A DNA stretch of 64,000 nt from NCBI RefSeq assembly GCF_042660205.1, contig NZ_JBHSTQ010000001.1, forward strand, positions 1-64,000, written 5' to 3'. This DNA comes from Sporolactobacillus kofuensis (lineage in GTDB: Bacteria; Bacillota; Bacilli; Bacillales; Sporolactobacillaceae). Below, piece by piece: positions 43,373 to 53,568 of this stretch. The notes beneath the pieces are model-generated. The model was not told the DNA's origin. It ran no database searches and worked only from the letters and a program-made list of their open reading frames with translations. The first letter of the stretch is position 1, and each line of letters starts with the position of its first letter. The position numbers were made by a program, and so were the translations under genes.

Positions 43373-45185
43373 GGCTCATTTTAAAGACGGCCATAAACGC
43401 TTCCTGTGGTACTTCGACACTACCAACCGCCTTCATCCTCTTCTTACCTTCTTTTTGTTTTTCCAGCAATTTGCGTTTTCGTGACACGTCACCGCCATAA
43501 CATTTTGCTAAGACATTTTTACGTAACGCCTTAATTGTCGAGCGGGAGATAATTTTCTGTCCAATCGCTGCCTGAATCGGTACCTCGAATTGTTGGCGAG
43601 GAATCAATTCTTTTAACTTTTCAACGATTGCTTTTCCACGATCATACGCAAATTCCTGGTGAACGATTACGGAAAGCGCGTCCACCTTTTCCCCATTCAG
43701 TAATATATCCATTTTCAATAAATCACTGACGCGATAGCCATCCATCTCATAATCCAGTGAGGCGTACCCTTTCGTGCTGGACTTCAGAAAATCGAAGAAA
43801 TCAAACATGATTTCTGATAGAGGGAGATCATAAATGACGTTGGTTCGATTTGCATCAAGGTATTCCATTGTTTTAAACTCTCCACGTTTTCTCTGGCAGA
43901 GTTCCATAATCGCTCCCACATAATCATTAGGAGTCATGATTGTTGCCTTTACATAGGGTTCTTCAACTTCGGAGATGAATTTTCGTTCTGGCATCTCAGA
44001 AGGGTTACCAACGCGTACACTCGAACCATCTGTCAGTTTGACGTTATAGATCACACTTGGTGCTGTGGCAATCAAGTCTATATTAAATTCACGTTCTAGC
44101 CTTTCTTGTACAATATCCATATGCAAGAGGCCAAGAAAGCCGCATCGAAAGCCAAACCCAAGTGCTTCCGATGTTTCCGGTTCATACTGCAACGCTGAAT
44201 CATTTAATTCCAATCGACCAAGTGCCTCACGCAGATCATCATAGCGTGCTGTATCAATAGGATATAACCCGCAATAGACCATTGGATTCATCTTTCGATA
44301 GCCAGGAAGCGGCTCGGCAGCCGGCCGTTCCGCATGAGTCACTGTATCGCCGACTTGTGTATCGTGAACCGACTTAATCGATGCCGTGAGAAAACCTACA
44401 TCACCCACGGATAATACTTCACGATTTTCGATTTTCGGTGTTGAGACGCCAACTTCAAGAACTTCAAAAGTTTTTCCATTCGCCATCATTTTAATTTTAT
44501 CGCCAACACGAACTGATCCCTCAACCACCCGGATATAGACAACAACGCCTCGATAGGCATCATAAAGAGAATCAAAAATCAGTGCTTGCAATGGGGCATT
44601 TGGATCCCCTGAAGGTGCAGGAATGTTCTCAATAATTTGTTTCAGAATTTCGTCCGTACCAATACCGGCTTTCGCTGAGGCAAGCACCGCATCCGAAGCA
44701 TCTAAACCAATAACATCCTCAATTTCATTTTTCACCCGTTCCGGATCCGCGTTCGGCAAGTCAATTTTATTTATCACCGGAATAATTTCCAGATTGTTCT
44801 CTAATGCCAGATAGACATTTGCTAAGGTCTGAGCCTCAACGCCTTGGGCCGCATCCACAACAAGTAGCGCACCTTCGCAGGCAGCCAAACTACGCGAAAC
44901 TTCATAAGAGAAATCGACGTGACCTGGTGTGTCTATAAGGTGGAAGATATACGTTTCACCATTTGGTGCTTTATAATTTAATTCGACAGCATTTAACTTA
45001 ATCGTAATGCCGCGTTCACGTTCTAGATCCATGGCGTCAAGCGTTTGCGCCTTCATTTCTCTTTGCGTAAGGGCTTGTGTCGCTTCCAAAATTCGGTCCG
45101 CCAATGTTGATTTTCCATGGTCGATATGGGCAATAATTGAAAAATTGCGGATATGCGCTTGGCGCGTATCTTTATTCTCTGACAT
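43362..45185 (-). CDS. lepA: Elongation factor 4 (LepA)
   Basis: A ribosome-associated GTPase that acts in back-translocation or 30S biogenesis, 607 residues. G1 AHIDHGKSTLADR (~19-31), the RERGITIKLNAVEL switch, G3 DTPGHVDF, G4 NKIDLP; EF-G-like domains II, III and V follow, and the LepA-specific C-terminal domain ends CYGGDVSRKRKLLEKQKEGK. ATG with GAGGAG upstream. Confidence 0.98.
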   Translation of the reverse strand: MSENKDTRQAHIRNFSIIAHIDHGKSTLADRILEATQALTQREMKAQTLDAMDLERERGITIKLNAVELNYKAPNGETYIFHLIDTPGHVDFSYEVSRSLAACEGALLVVDAAQGVEAQTLANVYLALENNLEIIPVINKIDLPNADPERVKNEIEDVIGLDASDAVLASAKAGIGTDEILKQIIENIPAPSGDPNAPLQALIFDSLYDAYRGVVVYIRVVEGSVRVGDKIKMMANGKTFEVLEVGVSTPKIENREVLSVGDVGFLTASIKSVHDTQVGDTVTHAERPAAEPLPGYRKMNPMVYCGLYPIDTARYDDLREALGRLELNDSALQYEPETSEALGFGFRCGFLGLLHMDIVQERLEREFNIDLIATAPSVIYNVKLTDGSSVRVGNPSEMPERKFISEVEEPYVKATIMTPNDYVGAIMELCQRKRGEFKTMEYLDANRTNVIYDLPLSEIMFDFFDFLKSSTKGYASLDYEMDGYRVSDLLKMDILLNGEKVDALSVIVHQEFAYDRGKAIVEKLKELIPRQQFEVPIQAAIGQKIISRSTIKALRKNVLAKCYGGDVSRKRKLLEKQKEGKKRMKAVGSVEVPQEAFMAVFKMSHDD

Positions 45186-45355
45186 AGTTGCTCCTCCTGC
45201 TCGAAAAAAACATCACTTAAACTCGATTATATCAATCGTTCGAGAGCGTTTCAATCAAGAAAGAGATAGAGCCAGTGTATAGTTATGGTGGATGAGCTCT
45301 TTCATCGTAAAGAGCCGATCAGATTCGGATCGGTCTTATCCTTCATTTATCCGTG

Positions 45356-45673
45356 TTAAACAAGTGCATGGATAAATCCCTCAACAACCTCTGCTACCCC
45401 GCTGATCATAAACAGAAAAAAGCGTTGAACCTTTTCAGAGAGCGTATATCCATGCTGTGTTGGAGGACTTATTGCCTTCTGTGGTGTACTCAATGTGGAG
45501 GGATCTGCTTTATTCGCATCCGGGACAATAATTTTTTGTGCATAAGCTCGGTTTCCGATTTGTTGGCTCACCGGTTGCGTTTGCTGTGCATCTCTAATCG
45601 TAACAGCCCCATAAAGCATGCAAAACATAACAACAGTAAGAATAATGAAACATTCCAAAACAAAACGTTTCAT
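45356..45673 (-). CDS. YqxA-like small membrane protein (DUF3679)
   Basis: A 105-residue protein with an N-terminal membrane helix (LECFIILTVVMFCMLYGAV), a polar middle region and an amphipathic C-terminus (SEKVQRFFLFMISGVAEVV). It sits between gpr and lepA where B. subtilis has spoIIP and yqxA; size and layout match yqxA (DUF3679), while it is far too short and lacks the amidase domain of SpoIIP. The ATG at 45673 is 9 bases from AAAGGAG. Confidence 0.6.
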   Translation of the reverse strand: MKRFVLECFIILTVVMFCMLYGAVTIRDAQQTQPVSQQIGNRAYAQKIIVPDANKADPSTLSTPQKAISPPTQHGYTLSEKVQRFFLFMISGVAEVVEGFIHALV

Positions 45674-45748
45674 CCCCATCGGCTCCTTTCACAACTGCTT
45701 GTCCAACTTTGTTAAGGATCCTATGCACGCCTTTCTATATTCATAACC

Positions 45749-46828
45749 TTAATGTGTGTAATGACCAACATTTTTCTGATTCACTTGATGATGAAGTGCT
45801 GCGTTCAGCCCTTGCGCAATAACATTCCCCATTTTTTCGATGAAGAAGTCGACTTCTTTCGGTGTGACCATTAATTGCGTACCGCTAGCGCCAAGCGCTT
45901 CCTGAATAAGTTGCGCTTTTTCTTCCTCACTCAGTGTACCGACCATACCAAGAAATGCCGCTCTGTTTTCTTCACTTGGCAATTTTAGTCCCTTGTAATC
46001 CACTTGCTCGCCAAATGCCATCCACGAAGGTGCCAGTGCTTTTGATGGTTTCTTATCATTCATTTCGCGTTCTAAATGACGCAGCAACAAATCAAGCGAA
46101 TCACTCGTAATAGTTACCGCATCGACCACGGTGGGAACACCGATCGCAATAACCGGGATACCTAATGATTGGCGGCTTAACTCTTTACGGTTGTTGCCGA
46201 TACCGGATCCGGGATGAATGCCGCTATCCGCCACTTGTATCGTTGTGTTGACACGATCAATTGCACGTGCAGCCAGTGCATCAATAGCAATAAGAAAATC
46301 CGGTTTCGTCTTCTCAATCACGCCTAGAATAATATCGCTTGTTTCAATACCCGTAACGCCCATAACGCCAGGTGTGATCGCACTTACCGGCCGATAACCC
46401 GGTTGGATATTTTCAGGTTGAAGATCAAAGAGATGTTTGGTTACCAAAACGTTTTCGACCACACTTGGCCCTAATGCATCAGGTGTGACTTTCCAATTTC
46501 CCAGACCAACGACAAGGCAACTCGCGTTGTCAGCGATGCCTAGCTTTTTAAGAAACTGAGAAAAATATTTAGCAAATATTTCTTCGACCTTTCCTTCTAC
46601 ATTCGTATCGCCTGAGCGCAGTGCTTTCGCTTCAAAGGTCAGGTATGTTCCTGATTTCTTTCTCATTGATAATGATGCGTGTTCGTCAATAGTCATGAAC
46701 GTGACCTTTATTCCATCTTCCGTTTTCTCATCTACATGAACACCTTGAATTTCGGGCTTTTTTTCATTTGCTTCAATGGCCAAGTCTGTGCGCACGGTAT
46801 ACTGTTTTAGATCTAAATTGTGATCCAT
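45749..46828 (-). CDS. gpr: Germination protease Gpr
   Basis: Degrades small acid-soluble spore proteins during germination, 359 residues. It is made as a zymogen: the N-terminal ~15 residues (MDHNLDLKQYTVRTDLAIEA) contain the autoprocessing region. Further conserved blocks are LVVGLGNWKVTPDALGP, TPGVMGVTGIETSDI, IDALAARA and DSGIHPGSGIGNNRKEL. ATG at 46828 is preceded by GAGGAGGAG; the frame is open to 46870. Divergent from rpsT, as in B. subtilis. Expression is expected under sigma-G (family knowledge). Confidence 0.95.
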   Translation of the reverse strand: MDHNLDLKQYTVRTDLAIEANEKKPEIQGVHVDEKTEDGIKVTFMTIDEHASLSMRKKSGTYLTFEAKALRSGDTNVEGKVEEIFAKYFSQFLKKLGIADNASCLVVGLGNWKVTPDALGPSVVENVLVTKHLFDLQPENIQPGYRPVSAITPGVMGVTGIETSDIILGVIEKTKPDFLIAIDALAARAIDRVNTTIQVADSGIHPGSGIGNNRKELSRQSLGIPVIAIGVPTVVDAVTITSDSLDLLLRHLEREMNDKKPSKALAPSWMAFGEQVDYKGLKLPSEENRAAFLGMVGTLSEEEKAQLIQEALGASGTQLMVTPKEVDFFIEKMGNVIAQGLNAALHHQVNQKNVGHYTH

Positions 46829-47088
46829 CGCAAACTCCTCCTCATGCATCGCATCCAAATGAGTCAACATCTAACACGACTCAATATCTGTTTAAAGGAT
46901 GTTCATTTCCGCTTTTTTCATTCATTCATTGCAAAAGATGGGACGCTTTGATACAATACACTTTGTCAGAATGAATCTCTGCTCATAGGAATAGATGCTT
47001 TTTAGCGTTTCGTTTATTTATAAAAGAACGTGTTATTTCGGCGGAGTTAGTTTGATGACCGGGAATTCATGATTTGGAGGTGAATCGA

Positions 47089-47355
47089 ATGCCAAACATT
47101 AAATCAGCGATTAAACGTGTAAAAACGAGCGAAGCGAACCGTCAGCACAACGTGCAATACAAGTCCGCAATGCGCACAGCAATTAAATCATTCAACACTA
47201 AGGTTGAAGAAAAAGACGTTGATGGCGCAAAGGCCGCTTTTATTGCTGCTACGAAAAAAGTTGACAAGGCAGCTACTAAAGGCTTGATCCATAAAAATAA
47301 AGCAGCTCATGAAAAGTCCAGACTTTCAAAGAAATTGAACACTCTGGAAGCCTAA
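47089..47355 (+). CDS. rpsT: 30S ribosomal protein S20
   Basis: An 88-residue basic helical protein binding 16S rRNA: MPNIKSAIKRVKTSEANR at the start, KGLIHKNKAAHEKSRLSKKL at the end. TTGGAGGTGA precedes the ATG at 47089. Monocistronic with its own terminator. Confidence 0.97.
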   Translation: MPNIKSAIKRVKTSEANRQHNVQYKSAMRTAIKSFNTKVEEKDVDGAKAAFIAATKKVDKAATKGLIHKNKAAHEKSRLSKKLNTLEA

Positions 47356-47371
47356 GTTGGACGATGAAAAC

Positions 47372-47402
47372 GGCTCGCTATTGTAGCGAGCCTCTTTTTT
47401 TT
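47372..47402 (+). terminator. rpsT terminator
   Basis: GGCTCGCTA, loop TTG, TAGCGAGCC, then a run of T. Convergent with holA. Confidence 0.92.
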
Positions 47403-47434
47403 GCCTTTTTTAGTATTATTGAATCTCTTCTTGA

Positions 47435-48463
47435 TTAGGCTGTTCGATCAGAGATCGAAGCAATAAGCAGTTCAAGCGCCAACAGTTTATCCGCTTGACC
47501 GGTCTTGATTTGATAATCCGTTTCGACGCATTTCTCAAGCGCATGTTTTAACAGAGGCGCACTAAATAACCGTGTTTGGTCGAGTGCCAATTTTACGGCA
47601 TAGGGATGAACACCGATTTTCGATGCGATACTATTCTGAGTAAATCCGGCTTTTTGGTAATAGCCTGCTTGGTAAACGATACGAAATTGTCTTTCAAGGA
47701 GCGCAAGCAGCTTTAGGGGTTCTTCTTTCATTCTGACTAAATCATGTAAGAGATGCAATGCGTCGGCAGTTTTTCTTTGCATCACCTGATTCACGAGCAG
47801 GAACACATTCGTTTCCAGTGATTTTGAGCCAATCTCATCCACAACTTGTGCGTCAATAGGTCGATCTGCGCCACAATACAAAGCACATTTGCCAACTTCA
47901 TTGGCTAACTGACCGAGGTGAGGACCGATCGACGAAATTAACTGCTCATGCCCTTCTCTTGTGTACTGTGCACCATACTGCAGCGCAACATTCTCGAGAA
48001 TGTGATAAAGTGTCGTATCGGTCAAATGTGAAAGTTCATAAACAGACGCAGTCTTTTCAACGGCTTTCACAATTTTCTTGCGCCGATCAAGTTTTTCATA
48101 AGGCGCTGTAATCAAAAGCACTGTATCTTCAGCAGGATGTACCAGATACTGCTCGAGCCGCTCAATTTTCTGATCAATTTTCGTTTTCGCTTTCTCCGGA
48201 GTTAGAAAATAGGCATTATCAAGTACCACTACTTTTTTCTCACCAAAGAACGGAACCGTTTCGGCATCCTCAAGGGCATATTCGAGCGGGGACTCAGTCA
48301 TATCGTACCTTGAAAAGTTAAAGTCCCGTTCTTCTGTATTTAATGCTTCATCAATAATGGTTTTCTTCATCAATTGTATAAGATAATCTTGTGTACCAAA
48401 CAGCAAGTATATAGGGGCAAGTGGCTTGCTTATTGATAGATCAGCCGATTTGGGTGTCGCCAT
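47435..48463 (-). CDS. holA: DNA polymerase III subunit delta
   Basis: The clamp-loader delta subunit that opens the beta sliding clamp, 342 residues (YqeN). It starts with a dispensable ~15 residues then PIYLLFGTQDYLIQLM; VPFFGEKKVVVLDNAYFL is the clamp-interaction region, and the C-terminal collar domain ends KTGQADKLLALELLIASI. Between comEC and rpsT as in B. subtilis. Confidence 0.94.
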   Translation of the reverse strand: MATPKSADLSISKPLAPIYLLFGTQDYLIQLMKKTIIDEALNTEERDFNFSRYDMTESPLEYALEDAETVPFFGEKKVVVLDNAYFLTPEKAKTKIDQKIERLEQYLVHPAEDTVLLITAPYEKLDRRKKIVKAVEKTASVYELSHLTDTTLYHILENVALQYGAQYTREGHEQLISSIGPHLGQLANEVGKCALYCGADRPIDAQVVDEIGSKSLETNVFLLVNQVMQRKTADALHLLHDLVRMKEEPLKLLALLERQFRIVYQAGYYQKAGFTQNSIASKIGVHPYAVKLALDQTRLFSAPLLKHALEKCVETDYQIKTGQADKLLALELLIASISDRTA

Positions 48464-48597
48464 AACTTTTCATCCTTTACGTCAACGAACAGTTCATTCT
48501 TATTCTTCTCTCTCTTTACTTTACCGTCCATGATTCCTGATGACAAGTAAGAAAAAATCGAACACCAAACGCCAGCCACTTTGCTGGCATCAATTAT

Positions 48598-48633
48598 GCT
48601 CCGATTGCTCGCTTGCTGCAGGTTTCTCGCATC
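48598..48633 (-). repeat. Dispersed intergenic repeat, copy C (short form)
   Basis: The minus strand reads GATGCGAGAAACCTGCAGC then AAGCGAGCAATCGGAGC. It keeps the two ends of the long copies without the centre. It is in the comEC-holA gap. Confidence 0.6.
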
Positions 48634-48673
48634 TTCACCTCATGCTAAGAAAAAGAATATAATTTTATTGTTC

Positions 48674-48703
48674 CAAAAAAAGAGAGCAGCGTCCCGCTAC
48701 TCC
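48674..48703 (-). terminator. comEC terminator
   Basis: On the minus strand GAGTAGCG, loop GGA, CGCTGCTC, then TCTTTTTTT. It is about 150 bp after the comEC stop. Confidence 0.82.
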
Positions 48704-48849
48704 CATTGATATATATGAACGCTCGACTGACGAAGCCTAGGACAACGCTGGTCAAGCGATATTCATTACTCTTTCTATGTTATCCTATGATCAAAAAAAG
48801 TATGGGTGACAACTCTTGTTATTTTTATAAAATTTCTGGTAATGACCGG

Positions 48850-51165
48850 TTAAGGGTGTACGGCCGATCTCACATGAACAATCTTCTTGTTCGTGAAATA
48901 AAAAGCGATCGCTCCCAGTTGATCGGTACGCAATGTCCTGATTTTTCGCGCCTTTAAATGATCGAGTACTTCAACATGGGGATGTCCATATCGATTGTTT
49001 TTTCCACTTGAAATAATCCCAATTTTAGGATCAAGTTGTTCGAGCCATCGTTCTGATGTCGACGTTCTACTTCCGTGATGTCCTAATTTAAGTATGTCCG
49101 CTTTAATGCTTGGAAATTTCTCCATTACTTTCTGCTCACCTTGCTGGCTCAGATCCCCAGTGAACATCCAGCGCTGACCACCCATCACCCCATAAATGAC
49201 AAGAGAGTTGTCATTGCTTTCCGTCGACCTCACATTGGGAGAAAGTATATAGAAGCTCGTTTCACCAATTTTTATCGTCATCCCCTCTTTAACAAAAGAG
49301 AGTTGAGTTCCACCGTTGATCATCTTTCTCATGAGCCTTAAGTCTTCATGATCCGGGTCATGATAAGGACTGATGAACAGATGTTTAATACCAACTTTTC
49401 CTATCAAACCTTTCATGCCGCCAATATGGTCAGTATCCCGATGTGTTAGAAACACTGCATCCAGTCGATTCACCCTTAATGCGGTGAGCTCTTTCAACAC
49501 AACATCTCTGCCGACCTCAAATGGTTTCTTCCTTTTCTGCCATGTTTCTTGTTCATAGGCAATTGTACCGCCACTATCAATAAGCAAAGCACCTTTTCGA
49601 TGTGGCAATTGAATCAGAATACTGTCGCCTTGCCCAACATCTAGAAACGTTACCTTCCCCATAGGCTGAAGATAATCAGCAGTATAAACCCATACCAATA
49701 GGATGAGAAATGGTGCAAGAAGCACTGCATTTGAGCGCACACCGTTTCGCATCTCCCAGATCGTCAATGCCACTGCAACAAGGAGCACGGACCCAACTGC
49801 CTCCCAACCGGTCAATGCGCCATAATTCAATTGAAGCAACGGGTGATTAGATAAAAACAGCAATAAACGGTGTGGAATGTATAAGACTAAATCCAAAAGA
49901 AAGGATAAAAAATCGACAAACGGCAAATGAAAAAGCGAAGCAAAATACGCAAGCGTACCAAGAGGGAATACGAGGAGTGTAATAAACGGTACAAAAAAGA
50001 TACTTAAAAAAATTCCTGCAAGGGATAGTTGATAAAAGTTAAAAACGACGATTGGAAAAGCAGCAAGTTCGCATAGGAGGGAAAGAATAATTGAACGGAT
50101 GATCCGAGATCGGTACCTCTGAAGAACAGTCGGTCCACCGATAAGAACTGCGAAAGTAACCGCAAATGAGAGCTGGAATCCAAGATCGAAGACGATATTT
50201 GGATCATAAACAACCATTAAAAGACAGGCAAGGCTAATCGGATCGGATACCGGTAATCGATAGTGAGTGAGTCCAAAGAAAAGCACAATCATTGCTGTGA
50301 GGCCAGATCGTATAATCGAAGCTTCAGAACCGGTCAAAATGACGTAAAACGGGATAAGCACAATCATTACAATCATTGCATAGTCACGCACAACCCCTAA
50401 GCGCCTAAAAATATAGAAGAGTGTGCCAAAAACAACAACGACGTGCATACCTGATACGACCAATAAATGCACAAGCCCAAACATTCGATATGCAGACACA
50501 AGTTCATCATCCATTTGATCATCCGCACCGAAAATGAGTGCATTCATCATTTCAGAACTTGTCGTAGAAAAATGATCGGAAATAAAGAGGATTTGATTCT
50601 GGCGCAAACGTTGCATGCGTTCGATCAGATTAGGTGAGCCATCTGTAACGATCGGTATACTGGTCGCCCTCAGCTGCCAGTATATATGGTGCCGTTCCAA
50701 ATATTGACGCTGGTCAAATGCATGAAAATTAGTGGGGCTTGGCGGCTTCTCCAGTTTACCAGATACACGGCACGGCATTCCTGGCTTTAGTTTCCGGATG
50801 AGAAAACTTTTCTCTTTTTTCGAACGCAATTTGGTATAGATAAGCATGGACTCACCAGAATCGGTCTTCAGTTGAAACGTTAGTTGATCTCCATTAACTT
50901 GCGGAAGTCCCACAATCCGTCCTTGGACCGATTCCTCAGCTCCAGAGAACTGCGATTGATTGGTTTGAAAGTAAACAATATCTAATTGAATAATAAAAAA
51001 AATAGTGAGTAATGTGAAAAGAAAAGCAAAGTGCTTTCTCATCGCGAGATATACTCCGTATATGAGCAAAACAACCAATGGAACCACGGAATGTTTTTCT
51101 AATCCCGCCCATGCGGAGAGGCAACCGGACAATGCGAAAAGATGCCATCGGCCAATGAAAGGCAT
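48850..51165 (-). CDS. comEC: DNA internalization channel ComEC/Rec2
   Basis: The membrane channel that takes up single-stranded DNA in competence, 771 residues. N-terminal helices and an OB-like domain (~60-170), the Competence domain with LLVVSGMHVVVV (~235) and about eight helices, and a C-terminal metallo-beta-lactamase-like domain with VGQGDSILIQLP, THRDTDHIGGM and KLGHHGSRTST. That last domain probably degrades the non-transforming strand. Preceded by comEB and comEA. Confidence 0.95.
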   Translation of the reverse strand: MPFIGRWHLFALSGCLSAWAGLEKHSVVPLVVLLIYGVYLAMRKHFAFLFTLLTIFFIIQLDIVYFQTNQSQFSGAEESVQGRIVGLPQVNGDQLTFQLKTDSGESMLIYTKLRSKKEKSFLIRKLKPGMPCRVSGKLEKPPSPTNFHAFDQRQYLERHHIYWQLRATSIPIVTDGSPNLIERMQRLRQNQILFISDHFSTTSSEMMNALIFGADDQMDDELVSAYRMFGLVHLLVVSGMHVVVVFGTLFYIFRRLGVVRDYAMIVMIVLIPFYVILTGSEASIIRSGLTAMIVLFFGLTHYRLPVSDPISLACLLMVVYDPNIVFDLGFQLSFAVTFAVLIGGPTVLQRYRSRIIRSIILSLLCELAAFPIVVFNFYQLSLAGIFLSIFFVPFITLLVFPLGTLAYFASLFHLPFVDFLSFLLDLVLYIPHRLLLFLSNHPLLQLNYGALTGWEAVGSVLLVAVALTIWEMRNGVRSNAVLLAPFLILLVWVYTADYLQPMGKVTFLDVGQGDSILIQLPHRKGALLIDSGGTIAYEQETWQKRKKPFEVGRDVVLKELTALRVNRLDAVFLTHRDTDHIGGMKGLIGKVGIKHLFISPYHDPDHEDLRLMRKMINGGTQLSFVKEGMTIKIGETSFYILSPNVRSTESNDNSLVIYGVMGGQRWMFTGDLSQQGEQKVMEKFPSIKADILKLGHHGSRTSTSERWLEQLDPKIGIISSGKNNRYGHPHVEVLDHLKARKIRTLRTDQLGAIAFYFTNKKIVHVRSAVHP

Positions 51166-51239
51166 TTCATTCTACACCCTGACAGCAAACCAATTTTCTA
51201 TCCATAATGGGACACATAGCCAAAGGATACCCCTTCCTT

Positions 51240-51707
51240 TTATTGTGCTGTATTATTCACTTGTTTTAATTCAATGACTTTATCAAAAGGTACCTTCTTC
51301 ACGTAAACATGCGCTGTTCGAAAAAGTTCTTCTGCGTAAGGATGATTCTTGTAATCCTTGGCGTAATAGACGCTCTTTATTCCTGCTTGAATAATCGATT
51401 TACAGCACTGCACACAGGGATAATGCGTAACATAAAGCTCTGCTCCATCGGTTGACTCCCCGAACTTTGCACATTGCAGAATGGCGTTCATCTCTGCATG
51501 GATCGTACGTGCACAGTGCCCATCAATCATATAGCATCCTTCATCAGAACAATGTGGTCCTCCTGCAATTGATCCATTATAACCACCAGCAATGATTCGT
51601 TTGTCCCGTACAATTGTCGCCCCGACAAAAAGTCTCGTGCATGTACTTCTCGATGCAAGCAAATGGCTCTGGGCCATAAAATATTGATCCCAAGATAGTC
51701 TTTCCAT
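51240..51707 (-). CDS. comEB: ComE operon protein 2 (dCMP deaminase family)
   Basis: A 155-residue zinc deaminase, converting dCMP to dUMP. Motifs: TIHAEMNAIL (His ligand and catalytic Glu) and YPCVQCCKSI (two Cys ligands), with GCYMIDGHCARTIH. Not needed for competence itself in B. subtilis despite its operon. ATG at 51707 follows GGAAGGT; the frame is open to 51788. Confidence 0.93.
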   Translation of the reverse strand: MERLSWDQYFMAQSHLLASRSTCTRLFVGATIVRDKRIIAGGYNGSIAGGPHCSDEGCYMIDGHCARTIHAEMNAILQCAKFGESTDGAELYVTHYPCVQCCKSIIQAGIKSVYYAKDYKNHPYAEELFRTAHVYVKKVPFDKVIELKQVNNTAQ

Positions 51708-51794
51708 ACTTCTACCTTCCTTCTGAATTCTAGCAGCCTGTCCCCATTGTATCAGATTGTAGCACTGTCTATCGAAAATTTTTTCCACTGCATT

Positions 51795-52460
51795 TTAATT
51801 GAGCGTCGCTGCAGGCTTGATTTTTTCCAGTGATTTATCACCTATGCCTGATACATTGGTTAAATCATCAAGGCTTTTAAAAGGCCCATTTTCCTCCCGA
51901 TATAGGATAATTGCTTTTGCCTTTGCCGGACCAATTCCAGGAAGATCCTGCATTTTCTGTTCGTCAGCCGTATTAATATTTACTTTTTCCACGCCATCTT
52001 GAACGGGACGCTCTCCCCCCTCACTTCCCATTGGATTTGACAGACTATTCACCCCCTCTTCACCTTTTACCGGAACATAAATAACCATTTCGTCCGCAAC
52101 TTTCTGTGCCAAATTTACTTTGTTTCGATCGGCTTTCTTTGTCAATCCGCCGGCAAGCGTTATACCGTCTATAACACGATCATCGGGGCGAACATGATAA
52201 ATACCCGGATGCACCACAGCCCCTTTAATGTCTACAATGAACTCCTTCGCCTCGGTATTCTGGTCTTTCATTGAACGGCTTCCTTCCGTATTCTGCTTCG
52301 ATGTACGAGAATCTGAATTTGAGAACACTGCACTCGTTTTTTCGAGCGTTATTGTTTTTTTGAGGTTGGATTGGTGCCGATAGAACAGCCAAAGGCAAAT
52401 AATGAGGATAATCAGGCAAAGAATAATCACGGTCTTGTACTTCGTCCATTGAATGTTCAA
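51795..52460 (-). CDS. comEA: Competence DNA receptor ComEA
   Basis: The surface DNA-binding protein of the uptake machine, 221 residues. One N-terminal membrane helix (VIILCLIILIICLWLFY), a polar linker, an SLBB domain (IKGAVVHPGIYHVRPDDRV), and C-terminal helix-hairpin-helix pair (NINTADEQKMQDLPGIGPAK; NVSGIGDKSLEKI). TTG at 52460 is seven bases from AGGAG and starts LNIQWTKYK; the longer frame to 52658 overlaps comER and has no support. Divergent from comER. Confidence 0.93.
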   Translation of the reverse strand: MNIQWTKYKTVIILCLIILIICLWLFYRHQSNLKKTITLEKTSAVFSNSDSRTSKQNTEGSRSMKDQNTEAKEFIVDIKGAVVHPGIYHVRPDDRVIDGITLAGGLTKKADRNKVNLAQKVADEMVIYVPVKGEEGVNSLSNPMGSEGGERPVQDGVEKVNINTADEQKMQDLPGIGPAKAKAIILYREENGPFKSLDDLTNVSGIGDKSLEKIKPAATLN

Positions 52461-52569
52461 GTTATTTCTCCTCTCAGTTCCGACGCACAACTGCTGGCGG
52501 CGATACATATTATTGATAGTGCGGACATAGAGTTCAAAGGGATATGAAGTGAATTTGAGGTGAAGGACA

Positions 52570-53403
52570 ATGAGAATTGGTTTGATTGGGACAGGGAATA
52601 TGGGAACGCTAATTGTTGATGCACTAGTAAAAAGTAAAGCTGCAAAACCACGATGCATATCTGTTACAAACCGGACAAAACAGAAGGCAGTTGATTTGGC
52701 AAAAAAGCACCGGAAACTAAAGGTTTATTCAACACCAAAAGAAGTGCTGCAACACGCTGATATTGTCTTTCTGTGTGTGAAACCTGCGCAGTTTCATCCC
52801 CTCTTGAAGTCCCTGCGCAGTGATTGGCATCCAAATCAAATCGCCATATCAATCACCAGCCCAATTAGCGTGCGTCAACTGGAGAGTCTGATTCCATGCC
52901 AAGTCGTTCGTGTGATTCCCAGCATTGTGAATCAGAGTCTTTCAGGCAGCACCCTCGTTACGTTTGGATCAAGCATGACTGATCTACAGAAGAGTAAATT
53001 GTGGGCCATACTCTCACAATTTTCACACCCCATTGAAATTGATGAAGAGAATATACGGGTTGCTTCAGACCTCTCTAGTTGTGGTCCGGCTTTTCTTTCT
53101 TATTTGTTGCAGAAAATGATTGATGGAGCGGTCATGAGTACATCAATTTCAAAAAAACAGGCCACACAACTGACTACGGAAATGGTTTCAGGAATCGGCA
53201 AGTTACTTGAGGAACAAATCTTTACATTAAAGCAATTAGAGGAAAAGGTTACTGTAAAAGGTGGCATAACGGGCGTTGGACTATCAGTCTTGGAAGAGGC
53301 AAATAATGGGGCATTCGAAAAGTTGTTTTTAGAAACACAGAAAAAATTCAAAGAAGACCAACAGGCTGCAGATGCGCTGTTCAATGAGGATCTAAACAAA
53401 TAA
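52570..53403 (+). CDS. comER: Late competence protein ComER (ProC family)
   Basis: A pyrroline-5-carboxylate reductase-like protein, 277 residues. NAD(P) site at the start (IGLIGTGNMGTLIVDAL), CVKPAQFHPLL, and the C-terminal SSCGPAFLSYLLQKM. Encoded divergently from comEA exactly as B. subtilis comER. Whether it retains enzyme activity is not known. Confidence 0.9.
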   Translation: MRIGLIGTGNMGTLIVDALVKSKAAKPRCISVTNRTKQKAVDLAKKHRKLKVYSTPKEVLQHADIVFLCVKPAQFHPLLKSLRSDWHPNQIAISITSPISVRQLESLIPCQVVRVIPSIVNQSLSGSTLVTFGSSMTDLQKSKLWAILSQFSHPIEIDEENIRVASDLSSCGPAFLSYLLQKMIDGAVMSTSISKKQATQLTTEMVSGIGKLLEEQIFTLKQLEEKVTVKGGITGVGLSVLEEANNGAFEKLFLETQKKFKEDQQAADALFNEDLNK

Positions 53404-53568
53404 GCAGGCAAAGACAGATCGATAATAATTTAATTCGACAGATTCCGCTATGTTCCTGCTGTAAATAAATTTTCATTTCACGTTTTCCTTTTTAATACTG
53501 ATGAAGCTAACAATAAGTAAAACCGGACAAATAGCACCTGATCTTTACCCATGCCTGTTTTTGATGAC
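53404..53568. other. Gap after comER with no recognised feature
   Basis: A+T-rich stretch between comER and repeat copy D; no terminator hairpin or ORF seen. Confidence 0.4.
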
